From NCBI GenBank assembly GCA_001599715.1, contig BCHU01000007.1, forward strand, positions 1,183,586-1,247,585: 64,000 bases of DNA, written 5' to 3'. Under the pieces are notes generated by a model that was not told the DNA's origin, did not search any database, and saw only the letters and a list, made by a program, of their open reading frames with translations. This DNA is from Phaeotremella fagi (Eukaryota > Basidiomycota > Tremellomycetes > Tremellales > Phaeotremellaceae). Each line of letters opens with the position of its first letter. Position 1 is the first letter of the stretch. Positions 34,833-46,097 of the stretch are shown here, in pieces. A program made the position numbers and the translations under genes.

Positions 34833-36975
34833 ATGAGTACTTTACCGCACGAACGAGATTCTGTCTCTCGTATAGAGAGTTCGACAACTATCGATGATAA
34901 ACCTTATCCACAACATCTGGAGTCTCGTCCAAGATTACCTGGTGTCTTTGAAGAAGATGAATTGGCTGCTCAAGGTGATGATTCTGCTGATGCTTTGAGG
35001 GGGTGAGTCACGGAACTTGTGCTCTCCTTTGAAGATTTTTAACTAAAAATGAATCAGTCTTTCACTCGATTTCACTCCAGAAGAACATCGCGCTTTAGTT
35101 CGTAAGATGGATTTTATTTTGGTTCCAATGATGGGTAGGTACACTTCTTGAACGTTAAATACTAAAGTTTCAGCTTTTGGCATCGGTCTCCTGCTCGTGG
35201 ACAAATCCGCATTGGGTAGTGCAGCTACTCTCACTCTTCAAGCCGATCTTGGGTTGGTTGGTACCCAGTACAGTTGGGCTGTTAGTGTATACTGTAAGTT
35301 ACGATCGTATACTAAGATAAACTATACTGACGTCCCTCATAGTCTTCGGTCTTTTGACTGGTACATGTAAGAGTGTGTCATCGCTACAGTACTGATTCCC
35401 AAGATCCTGCGAATATCCTCATTCAACGTTATCACACTGGGTACGTTTTGGGAGGTGCATTCCTCTGTTGGGGCTCAATTATGTTATGCACAATGGTAAG
35501 TATGATTACGATATCAAGTGGTCTATTAAACTAACTTTTGTACGTTAGGCTGTCAAAGACTACGGTAGTCTCTTAGCTGTTCGATTTTTCCTTGGATTGT
35601 TCGAATCCGCTGCTCTACCTTGTAAGTTCATGTGATCAATCCTGTGAATCAAACACTAAATCTGATTCAGCATTTACCGCTACTACCGCTCGATTCTATA
35701 CTCAACAAGAACAGCCGTTACGTTACGCTCTTTGGGCATTGGGAAATACACTGTTCCCCATTCCCTTCTTAGTCATTTTCTTCGGTATCGGTCAAGTTGG
35801 TGATGTACCGTTACAACCTTGGAGGTAAGCAGCGTATTATAAACAACATCCTACTCTCCATACTGAAACTTGAATTTAGATGGATCTTTTGTCTGTTAGG
35901 AGGAATCACTTTCCTCATGGGAATCGTTATTCTATTCTTCTTCCCAGATAAACCAAGTACCTGTAGATGGATGACCCCACGTCAACGAGCACTTGCAGTA
36001 GCTAGAGTAGCGAAATCTCAAACTGGCACTAAATCACATATCTTCAAAGCTTATCAAGTGAAAGAAGCACTTGCAGATCCAAAAGTTTGGTGGTGAGTAG
36101 AAATCTTCCTTCCCATTACATAGCAAGGCATTGACGAATACACAGCGCTGCTTTCATGTTCGTCTGTCAACAAGCTGCTCCAGGTATCACCGCCAATTTC
36201 TCCGGGATCATCATCAAAGGCTTCGGTTTCTCGGGCTTGAAAAGTCTGTTACTTCAAATTCCAGGTTGGGCCGTACCCTGCATCGCAACACCGTTATCTG
36301 GTTATTGCACAACTAAATTTGAATTCTTGAGAACAAGGAAGACTGTGAGTACCTCTCTCATTTCCTGTCAAGTAGATTGATACTGATCCACTCAGTTTGT
36401 CATCATTTTCGTCGCTTCCATCAGCCTTATCGCTGAGATCATCACCTACGTTTTCCCACCTGTCGCAGGCTCCAACCAAGGTTTAGCGTTGACATTCATT
36501 TCTCTTTTGAGTATCGATCAAACTGCTTGTGAGTATTAAGTATTTTACAAATTACTTTCCCCGAATTCTAACATCCTATCAGATCCACTTATCTTATCTC
36601 TTGTTGGTCAAAACAACGCTGGAGCAACCAAGAAGCAGACTGTATACACCATCACGTTCCTTATGTGTAAGTACAATAGACCTTTCTCAGATCTAACGAT
36701 CAGATTGTATCGGTAACATTTGCGTACCCCAATCATTCTTGGCCTCCGAATCACCAAGATATCAAACTGGTCTAATCACCGTCATGTCCCTTCAATGTGG
36801 TTTAATTATTCTAGCGGGTGTCTACTATTCCCTCTGTCGACTAGAGAACAGACGTAGAGATCGAATTCAATCAATAGAAATCCAGTCTTCTGAAGCTGAA
36901 GAGAGAGATGTCATCTTATCAGGTCTTGCGGACGAAACGGATAAACGTAATCCTAGATTCCGCTACCTATCTTAG
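34833..36975 (+). CDS. MFS transporter, Dal5/anion:cation symporter family (copy 2)
   Basis: About nine or ten exons. The protein starts MSTLPHERDSVSRIESS and shares with copy 1 the blocks DKSALGSAATLTLQADLGLV, YSWAVSVYFFGLLTGTYPAN, VRFFLGLFESAALPSFTA, QPWRWIFCLLGG, NFSGIIIKGFGFSGLKSLLL, SLVGQNNAGATKKQTVY and the tail LADETDKRNPRFRYLS. Twelve membrane spans are expected. The family takes up organic anions such as allantoate, nicotinate or sugar acids across the plasma membrane. It is driven divergently with the lactonase from a promoter with a CGG-N8-CCG site, so uptake of the pathway substrate is a reasonable inference. Confidence 0.88.
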
Positions 36976-37160
36976 TTGCTATGTTCTTAGGGATTTATTA
37001 TTTTGGCTCTTTGTTCCAAATTATCTTATGCATTTAGGTCGATAGAATGTGACAACGGGTCGTTGGGTATCAATAGCAAAAGCCTTTACAATCTTTGAAT
37101 CCTATGAGAAAATATACGTAGAGTCGTTAGGGTACAATCGTCAAGCAGTTTCTAAAGTCG

Positions 37161-39393
37161 TCAAGAATGATGTTGTTTAGCTTGATGGCGTTTTAGAGCG
37201 TCCATCCTGTATTCCGGTCAGTGAAAATACTCCAGAAGCATGATTTGACTTACCTCGTGAAACTCTCGCCACAAGAGTTACAAGTAACTTTGGGTTTATC
37301 TTTGATAGTTTTCCACAGCAGAGCCTTATCTTCAGGCAACTTCCCTTCATAAACTAATTCACCTTCACGTCTTGCATGACGAGCCATGTGTCTCGGAAGA
37401 TCATATTTACGTGTAAAGAAATCTTGACATCGATTGTAAGGCTAAAATGTGTTAGTAGACTGATCGCTAACTGAATTGATATTGAACCTACTGGTAATGG
37501 GTTGACGTAATCACATTGAATCTGCCCTTGGCCAGTCGATGGACCTTCTCCACTTGCCCTTCTTACTTTAGTAGAAGGAGAGGTGGTTCCTACTTTTCTA
37601 CCTTTCTTGACTGGAGCAGTCTTGACTCCAGAAATAGGGTTGGACACAACCCTTGCCCTTCCAGTCTTTTTCATGACACCGGGACGACCTCTTGAACTTC
37701 TGCCTTTACCTCTTCCAGTACCGTATTCACTATCATCCCCTGAACCACCCTCGTCGGACGCACTTTGAAATTCACCTTCCATTTCAACGTCATCGTATTC
37801 ACCACCGTAATCATCCCGTAAAGTTGGATCTATATGATCATCCAGCTGTGACTTTCTACGTTTCCTGGGTGGTGGTGGCATGGTATGCTGCTCCCATCCA
37901 CCTTCCGCTGCAATTCTACCGTGAATAGTATCGACGTATTCGCCACCGCGTATATCTGATGTACCTTGATTTCCACCGTAACGAGGTAAACCCACTGCTC
38001 CCCCACCTGGCGTTCCACTATTTCTCCATTGCGCAACCACTTCTTGACCAGCCTTTCTTTTGCCCTTTCCACGATCAGCTTCTGGATCTTGATCCGAAAC
38101 ATGGTTGTTATGAGCTACGGCTTTCCAAAGGAGATCGAGGCCTGATTGGGCAGACTGAGAAGATGTCGAAGGAGATCTATCACGTCCATGACCGACTGTC
38201 TGATCATCGTCGTCGTCATCTACTGCGGATTCATTGACACCAACGGGCAGCGCGCTGTGCTGAGCAACTCCAGTAGGGGTCATCGCAGAAGCACCAAGAG
38301 GTACTTGATTGACCACACTTTCACTTCTTCTTGGAGACGTGACATTTTTGCCAGTGGATGATGGCGGAGCCATTCGCGCTGGACTTCGACCTATCGAACC
38401 GCGATGCTGGAAACCAATGTTAGGTCCTTGTAGATATGGGGTGAGAGGACGGGAGTATGCAGCAGCGTTTGTTTGAACCCATTCCACTGACGGGACACAT
38501 AGATCTTCCTCTTCAGAAGATGTTGATGCTTCAGTTGTTGTGGACGACGTTGATGATTGTCGACTGACGGTGTGATCAGGTGGAGGCAATCTGAACTCCG
38601 CTCTAGGCTGAGGATTCTGAAAGCCACCAAAAGTCATTGAATATGGATCCATGGTCGAGCCTTGAACCACTGAAGATGTACCATTCAAATGTTTAACGAT
38701 TTCGTCAGCCTGAGCAACAACTTGTGCGGTCGCCTCAGCTCTTGCCTGTTCGTCCTCATAACTGGTTCCATCCTCTGATAATTGATAATTGGGAAATCCC
38801 TCAGAACCGTAAGTAGAACCGAACCCAGATGGAATTATAGGGTGAATAGATGATCCTTCAGTTGACGTCGAGTAGCTTCTACGAGGAATATATTGTCCAT
38901 ACGTAGGTAAAACCGTGGGTGATTCTGTGAAATCGACTCCGTTCCCATTTGTAGTGATAGGGAAGCCAGTATTCGACAAAATGCCATCAAGGGGTTCATT
39001 AACACCGACTGGGGATGTGACGTTGAGTTGATCAAGATCCGAGACTAGTTGGGTGGGATCTGGTTTGTGGGAGTCGAGAGGTTCCATAACTGGTGGTTCG
39101 GTTTTAAGTTGAGCCTTTCTGGCTTTGGGTGTTCTTGCACCAGGAGAAGAAGGTGACAATGGCATGGTGGTTGTAGTAGGTGTAGACAAGGAGGCTGTGT
39201 TTGATGCAGTTGCTGAACCATTCGACCCTTGTGAAAGAACTCTTTTCAGAAGGTGAGCTTGTTGAGGGGAGGTGGGCAAGAGTTTTGGTGATAATGGGTC
39301 GGAGGTCGAATCTGTAACCATGTTGCCTGGAAGTGACGTTTTCAAGGGAGGTTGATTGGGCAGAGATTCAGGTGATGATATTGTTGCCGCCAT
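37161..39393 (-). CDS. C2H2 zinc-finger protein, probable transcription factor
   Basis: A large first coding exon (39393 to about 37493) encodes a disordered Ser/Pro/Thr-rich region with an Asp run, KRKAG, PPPPRKRRKSQ and GRGKGRSSRGRPG-type basic patches. Two short exons complete two C2H2 fingers. The first is CDYVNPLPPYNRC...FFTRKYDLPRHMARH, interrupted by an intron. The second is VTCNSCGESFTRMDALKRHQAKQHH at the extreme C-terminus. Basic patches next to fingers suggest nuclear DNA binding. A 60-nt intron (39397-39456) lies in the 5' UTR just before the ATG at 39393. No orthologue is named. Confidence 0.8.
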
Positions 39394-40015
39394 GATCTGC
39401 GAAAGATTGGTTAGGGTGATTGAGTATAGAGGAAGAGATAAATTAAGATGACTCACGGAAACCCAAGGCGATGACAAAATTTGTTTGCTGAGAAGAAAAA
39501 GGTGGGTTATAGGCCTTGTTGGAAAGAGGGAGTTTTGCGCTATACAATAGATGATCTCCCTTGTGATATGCACCTGCAGGATATACTATTTGGTATAGTA
39601 AATATAAGATAAAGATGTCAAAAGAAATAGATGAATAAGAAGGAAGAATGATCTGATTCTCTCCCAGTTAACCTCTAACCATCCAGCGCGACGGCATTAT
39701 TTGGGTGGCGAAAACCTCAATTACCGAGTGGCAAATATTGGGTGGCGAAACGTGGCACGTGGAATCTCAATCTACTTCAACAAGTACCACAGTCATACAG
39801 ACATGTCTAGTACCGATATCAGCAGGGAAGGTAAAGATCATTCGTTATCGACTCATGGCGTCGGAGAATATTTTTAGAGTCATTGCTGAGATGAATACTT
39901 GTCTGCAAAATTCCCCACAGATCATATATGCAAACTGAAACATTTTCAACGAATCTTACAAATCGTAACTACTGAACACATCCTTTGTACTTCTCTGCCT
40001 TCCCCACCTTCCCCC
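39394..40015. other. intergenic region with a 37-bp-spaced direct repeat
   Basis: Upstream of the C2H2 gene and downstream of the orphan family B copy. It contains that gene's 5' UTR intron, two copies of ttgggtggcgaaa (39701-39713 and 39738-39750) and a CACGTG box at 39756-39761. No gene is seen. Confidence 0.45.
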
Positions 40016-40669
40016 TCAGACTGTGTATGAAGGAGGTTCTTCGTCTCCGCCACCTTCTTCTTCTCCTTCTCCTCCTCCTCCCTTCTCCAGTTCTGGAGCT
40101 AATTGACTGACTGAGGATTTCTCTATTGGTCTCAACGAAGCTTGGTAGAATGTTCCGGGACCATCTGTCGAGTTCCTAACCACAAGGATACTTTTCTCGC
40201 TAGCCTCCCATGGTCTCCAACAAAGTTTTAACTCGTAGGGTATAGTGTTTGGAGCGATTTCGTCTGGGTAGTCTGGGTTGGCTGAATAGAGTAGGACTTT
40301 AGAGATGTTGTATTGGCGATAATCATCGCCTTGACATTTCTGTCTGACGAAATTAATCAACGTCTCCAGTGATCTTTGGACATAAGTTGTGAGCTTCTTG
40401 TCTTTGTCGTAAGCAAACAAGCTTTGATCAGTCGGCGTAAATTGATATTTTAGCAATCTGCAGATTTCTATGCTGTCTCTGTGGCTGATCGGGCTGTCTT
40501 GATCTTGCCGATCGGTGATTGGTAACAAAGTACAAACGGGGATCAAGTATCTGGTTTGCTCATTAAACTTTAAACCGAAAGACAGGTTGAGTTTGAGCAC
40601 CGACTCATCGCTATTGATTGCTGTACCGGTAGTACATTTGGTATCTCTTGAGTAACTAGTACTGGCCAT
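40016..40669 (-). CDS. orphan protein, tandem family B copy 1
   Basis: Single exon, 217 residues, starting MASTSYSRDTK. No recognised domain, signal peptide or membrane segment. The C-terminal half aligns with the gene at 41422: VLLYSANPDYPDEI against IYLYSARPDDPTQY, IPYELKL..PWEASEKSILVVR against PWESNASNTLVVR, and FYQASLRP against FYTASLRP. It ends in a Gly/Glu-rich tail. Both genes point the same way, about 750 bp apart, as a tandem duplication. Function is unknown. Confidence 0.65.
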   Translation of the reverse strand: MASTSYSRDTKCTTGTAINSDESVLKLNLSFGLKFNEQTRYLIPVCTLLPITDRQDQDSPISHRDSIEICRLLKYQFTPTDQSLFAYDKDKKLTTYVQRSLETLINFVRQKCQGDDYRQYNISKVLLYSANPDYPDEIAPNTIPYELKLCWRPWEASEKSILVVRNSTDGPGTFYQASLRPIEKSSVSQLAPELEKGGGGEGEEEGGGDEEPPSYTV

Positions 40670-41421
40670 GATTTAATGTCTTGATTTAAACCTATTTAGA
40701 ATTTGAATATGTTGGTTGGTGGCAAAAATGAATGTAAAGAGGAGAAAGAAAAATCAAAACGCTCCACTGAATATACTAAAATAAATGCAGAGGAAGGCAA
40801 ATGCCAGCTAGATCGTCAGCAGACTAGTGTATGAAAGGTTCGTTTATCATCCATTGTTATCGATTCTGCTTTGATCAAATGAAGAGAGAGTGGAGCTATT
40901 ACAAAGGTAATCCATCGGTTCATTGGTGCCATCGGGTTATTCTTCATACCTACCTACCAAAAAGGGAGAACCCATATCATTGAGAATCCAGAAGGTCAAG
41001 TCCATGATTTACCCTTGAAAGAAATATTTTGAGGTGAAAGTGGCAATTTCGCTGGAGTTTTGTGTTTACCATGATACAGTAATGTATTCTATTTTCGTAT
41101 GATGTCAATCCATCAGCAGACGAAGTGAAGCTCCTTTCCTCAGCGAGGAAACCACCCATCTGGATTGCATGTAGATCAATCAATCCTGATCAGATTGTTT
41201 GTTCTTAACTTACGATAAAATAAATCTTTCATACATCTAAATGATCTGGACAGTATCTGTTGGATGAATTCAAAATACTTCGGCTAAAACCCTTTTGAAC
41301 GAAATAATTTTGCATACAATTACTAAACACACTCGATTACAGACCCTATTGAAGTACATTCATATCCTTAGACCTCTGACCCCTCCAAAACACTCTTCCG
41401 TTCCCCTTCCAGTTTCTCACA
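40670..41421. other. spacer between orphan family B copies
   Basis: The part just upstream of the 40669 start holds gtggcaaaaatgaatgtaaa, which resembles the matching segment upstream of the 42039 start. No gene is seen. Confidence 0.4.
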
Positions 41422-42039
41422 CTAATTAGGCGCGGTAGGTTTTCGTGGTCTCAAAGAAGCAGTATAAAATCTGCCCCTCTCGCGGTTGGTTCTTCGTACG
41501 ACCAAAGTATTCGAAGCGTTGGATTCCCAAGGTAAATATCCTCCGAGTTTTAGCTCATAAGGGATGGGTTCGAACTCTTGCGTAGCTTCTGAACCGTCTG
41601 ATATTGGCGCGAAAACTTTAAAACCTGGTGGGAAATATTGTGTCGGATCATCAGGTCGGGCTGAGTAGAGGTATATCTTGTCTATTTCGAAATTATAGCT
41701 TATGGCGTATTCTTGACTTTCGGTTCTGATATGATTGACCAATCTCTCTAAAGTATTTGTGACATGAGTTGTGAGTTCGAGGTCACTACTTGTCATAAGT
41801 AGAGAATGATGATTGAGTTTGAAACTGCTTTCGATGACTTCGATCAGATAACAAATTTTTGAGCTGTAATAGTCGTAATCTTCATCTTTCGATTCTTCTC
41901 CGTCGACGAATGAAACAAGGATCTCTTCGCTCATAGGTTCCGACGAGTAATCTTTGTCGCACAACAGGCTATAAGAGATATTGAGTCGAAGATTGATCTT
42001 CGTAAGCTCTGTGCTTTTGGATGTAGTACTACTAGCCAT
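41422..42039 (-). CDS. orphan protein, tandem family B copy 2
   Basis: Single exon of 205 residues from MASSTTSKSTEL. This start was chosen because it matches the start of copy 1, although the frame is open further upstream. It aligns with copy 1 at LRLNISYSLL, a central TTHVTNTLERLVNHIR block, IYLYSARPDDP, PYELKLGGYLPWES and RFYTASLRP. No known domain is recognised. Retained protein similarity with diverged DNA suggests a functional family. Confidence 0.65.
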   Translation of the reverse strand: MASSTTSKSTELTKINLRLNISYSLLCDKDYSSEPMSEEILVSFVDGEESKDEDYDYYSSKICYLIEVIESSFKLNHHSLLMTSSDLELTTHVTNTLERLVNHIRTESQEYAISYNFEIDKIYLYSARPDDPTQYFPPGFKVFAPISDGSEATQEFEPIPYELKLGGYLPWESNASNTLVVRRTNRERGRFYTASLRPRKPTAPN

Positions 42040-42435
42040 TATACTGAGAGTTGTGTGTTTGTTCTTCAGATTTCTTATCAGATTGAGTGGCAAAAAATGA
42101 AAGTCAAGAGGAAGATGAAAGAAAGAATAAGTAGACCATAAATACCGTGTGAAAACATGGCTTCCAAACATTGCTTCCATTTGGGAGAACAAAGGTGAAA
42201 ATCGGGTTAATACTGTAGTCTTCTTCTGACGAAAAGACTTGGAGCAACAAACAAAGGATTGATCTGACGTATTGATTTCACCATAATTTTTTCTTGACTT
42301 TTACTGTAGAGTACTGTATCACTTCCTCAGTGGCATAAATATTAATCACACTTGGACAGATGTATCTCAAACTGCATCACTCTTCCATGTACCGATACAG
42401 TGACATAAAGTACATATACCTTTCCAAGTCACACT
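42040..42435. other. intergenic region
   Basis: Promoter side of orphan family B copy 2 and 3' flank of the third Zn2Cys6 gene. No gene is seen. Confidence 0.4.
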
Positions 42436-45400
42436 CTAAGCCCCAGGTGCAGGTCTAGGAGGAATATCAACCCCAACCACACTAACATGTTCATCATCGA
42501 AATTATCTCCCTCCATAAAAGCCAAATCGTCCAAAGTAGATTTACGATATCTATCAGCCCTCATAGCCTGAACACCAGCGATGTTATAACGTTGACCAAA
42601 AGTTTTCAACGCTTGAACGATAATTTCAATTTCTGCTTCGATAGGTCCGATAGCTAGACGATCACCTATGATTTGAAGTCTTTTGACTTCTCTGATTAAG
42701 ATTTTAACGATGAACGACCAACTAGAGACATTATTTTAGTGATTGACCTAATGAGAGATGGAATCAGATTACTCACGTCATAGCGATGAAAACGTCCAGA
42801 TCAGAGTTCATACCCTAACAGCAGAGTCAATATTGGTATCCCAGAACGATTCCACACTTCAAACCCACCTTCCCCATGACAGTCCGAATAGTGAAGGCCA
42901 ATCTACGAGCGACAGCCACCGCCTCATGGTTTTCAGCATTATAAGAGAAAACGTCAACCAAAAACATCCAAGCGCAACCGAGAATAAAATGCTAGGAAAG
43001 AACAACATCAGAAAATGTATCAAAGAACGACTATAAGCTTACCGTAGTGACAACATCCTTTTTGGGACCAGTGAAATGCCAATCCTGAACTTTACCATCC
43101 CAGACCAACCAATTAGTTCTTCTTTCAGCCGGTAGATCTTCTTCAATTCTCAATAACGCGTTCAGCACTTCATCATACGCGGCGGGTGTACGTATCTTCG
43201 CCGTTCGACTCCACCCTTTGGGTAATCTTTCATTACCACCACTACCGCTACCAGGATTAGAATCTGAAGTAGAAGCAGTCGATGAACCACGTTCCGACAC
43301 CCATTCTGGCATACCGTTCCCTACGAACGCTGCGTAATTCTGTAAAGTTAGATAATCGTCGATAAACCCATTAGGTGAGTTGTAGGTATTCGAATTCATT
43401 TCCATTTCTTTTGCAGATCTCAGGATTTCCTCGGTACCCTTTTCAGGTTTGAGGTACATCAATTTCGATGATCGTTCTAGAATGGCGATAGCTCTTATTT
43501 GAATTATTTTTACCGAAGAATCAGAATAGAAAGGTAATGATCGACTTGATAATGGATCAAAGATTGTTGATATTGAATAATCGTCATTGGCAGAAACGAG
43601 ACCCTGTGAAGTTTATCAGTCAAGCAGTTGCTATATTGATTATCGAACCTACCAATTCATATTCATGTAAAGGTTTTGGGAATGGTGTAATGACGATGTC
43701 ATCAGGAATAGCCGGTGGCCACTGAGCAGAGATGGAACCGCATCTATCAACGGTATAGATCGACCAACTACAATAATCAATATCAGTGACCAAACATAAA
43801 CCGAAAATCAAACTTACAAAGCCCAAATACGTTCACCCAGTTCAATAGCATCAACCGGCGGAGGAATGATAAAAGCTCTCTGTCGCATAATCCCCACCAA
43901 ATCACCACGTCGATCGTTAGGTATAGGACTGGGTCTAAAGACCGAAGTTGAAATCTGATGTAATCCACATGAAATAGCTAATCTAGCTGCCATACCAGCC
44001 ATCATGAATCCTTCATGGTACCTAGCCAACGAATATTTATAAACTGATAAAATGGTTGCTGATCTGGTAGCGTCGAGTAATCTATCACCGTTGTGAACGG
44101 CTTCGTCAAGTTGCTTGGATGCTATGTTGTAGAAATGTATTTCTAGTTGTCGTATTGGAGGTGAAGGTGAGATTCTGGCTGCGAGGAGGTACATTGAATA
44201 CAATAAACATGGATGAGGTCTTTTTGCAACTGGTAAAGAAAGACTGTACGGGGGTGAGTTTATGAATCATGATGTAGAGTTGCATCAACTCACCTAGCGT
44301 AGAATCTAGGAATATGAAATTCTTGTCCAAACATTCTCATCCCCGCGAAGAACAAATCAAGTCTAAAATCCCAATCAGCAAAAAGTATATTTCCACTAAA
44401 ATCCAAAAAAGAACAAAAAACCCACTTACAAATGATCTCTAGCAACTTTAGGTAGATCAGCAGCATCGAACCAACCACCGACCAAACCTCTTTCAACACC
44501 TTCCAATTCCGGATCAGGTCTCCAACCTTTCTCCTCGCCATAACCGTCTGAAGATCCCTGTCCATGAACATCCAAAGGATTACTCGTTGGAATCGGATCC
44601 GGTAAAATATCTCTACTCGGTGAGGGATCAAAAATATCTTCTACGTAAGCTTGATAAACTGTATTCGAAGTCGTTTGCGGTGCTACGTTGACAGTGATTG
44701 GGGGGATTCCGATTGGATTCGTCATGTTCTCGTGATTGGTCAGATAATCAGGTGGTCCCCAACCGTATGATAACGGGACTGGTAAACCATTCGAATAACC
44801 TATATCAGGTCCGTTAGGGAATTGTTGTAAACCATTGGCAAAAGTTGTGAGTATTGACGGTTGAGACATAGGAGTGGGTGCAGGTGCAGGTGCAGGCGCA
44901 GGTACAGAACGTTGAGATGGCGGTACATTGGGGATTGTATTTGAAGTCGAAGTAGAAGTCTGTTGAAAAGTTCCCAAAAGATCGACGAAATTCGGATCCA
45001 ACAATGAAAAATCAAATGCTGGTTCTGATATAGTTGGAAAATTGATGTTGCTGTTATCACCACTGGTGAAATTTGTATTGAACCCATCGTTCATGTTGAT
45101 TTCACCACCTCCTAAAATGGATGAACCGAAATTTGAAAACGCGTTGAAATTAGTTGATTGATGTTGCTGTTTGTTACCACCGGATTCCATATCGATATCA
45201 TTGTGATTCGAGTTAAATCCATAATTGGAAGTCTCAATCCCTTGAAACGAGTGACCACTCTCAATCTCATTACTAGAATGACTCAAACCACTACTAGAAT
45301 GATGTTGTAAAGGTGGTTGTTGAACACCCTCCGTCCCCGTCCCCGTCCCAGTCCCAGTCCCAGTCCCACCATCACCTTTATTCCTAAGCATCCCTTCCAA

Positions 45401-45634
45401 CTCAGCCAACCTCTCCTCCAATTGTTTAACCCTACTAACAGGTTTCCCCGAATCATAAACACATTCCCTATTCAATTTAACGCAATAATCGCAACTCGGT
45501 TTCGTAGCTGAACATTTCCGTCTTCGTTGTCGACAATATAAACATGCGTCTCCTCTTTTCAACGGTCCTTTCGATGGGGCTGGATTTGGATCGGTTGAAG
45601 TTGAGGTTGAAGCTTGGGCACCGTCTTTGGGCAT
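42436..45634 (-). CDS. Zn2Cys6 transcription factor with coiled coil
   Basis: First exon (45634 to about 44430) starts MPKDGAQASTSTSTD and carries the zinc cluster CLYCRQRRRKCSATKPSCDYC..LNREC (about residues 31-58). A short leucine coiled coil follows (VKQLEERLAELEGML), then Gly-Thr and Pro-Ala repeats and Asn-rich sequence. Later exons hold a fungal-specific domain: LLYSMYLLAARISP, YHEGFMMAGMAARLAISCGL, ELGERIWALWSIYTVDRCGS and ending PRPAPGA. The coiled coil suggests dimerisation. The target is unknown. Exon junctions in the 3' half were inferred from similarity of the domain. Confidence 0.85.
44878..44912. repeat. hexanucleotide tandem repeat coding Pro-Ala
   Basis: Repeated tgcagg-type units encode a Pro-Ala run in the Zn2Cys6 protein of 42436-45634. 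Length changes in units of six would keep the frame. Confidence 0.6.
45330..45368. repeat. hexanucleotide tandem repeat coding Gly-Thr
   Basis: About six units of cgtccc/agtccc (minus strand ggga cg/ct) encode a Gly-Thr run directly after the coiled coil. The 'g' and 'a' variants are clustered, as expected from recent expansion. Confidence 0.65.
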
Positions 45635-46097
45635 CTTTTTGGTTGCTTTGATGAGAAAAGAATGTGGTTGTGTTATTCAATATGTACAAAGTTTCGACTT
45701 TCTCGATACGGCGTGGAAATTGAATGGAATCGGAGAAATCCACGATCGAGTCCAACGATCGAATGGGTGAGATTCAGTGGACTGAACACTGAACCGATGT
45801 AATACTGATTTTGTCACTGAATGTATTATACTTATATTCAAATTGTAAGGAATATAAAGCTAGTTTGAAGAAAGTAAAATGACTTGAAGGATCAAGATCA
45901 AAAAGATAAAAGATGTTATTCATTTTCTTCGATTAAGTGCCCATGCATGACGCAAATCAACGGCATTCCACGTACAACGTGGCTGTGTAAACAACAACAA
46001 CAAAGGGGGATTCAAATCAGCAGCTCAGAGTATGTAACAGAGTATCTATCCCACACAGCATGCATGTCCTCATCCTTATCCTCATCCCACATCCCAC
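45635..46097. other. intergenic region
   Basis: Upstream of the third Zn2Cys6 gene and downstream of KRI1. It contains a short CAACAA run and no recognisable gene. Confidence 0.4.
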
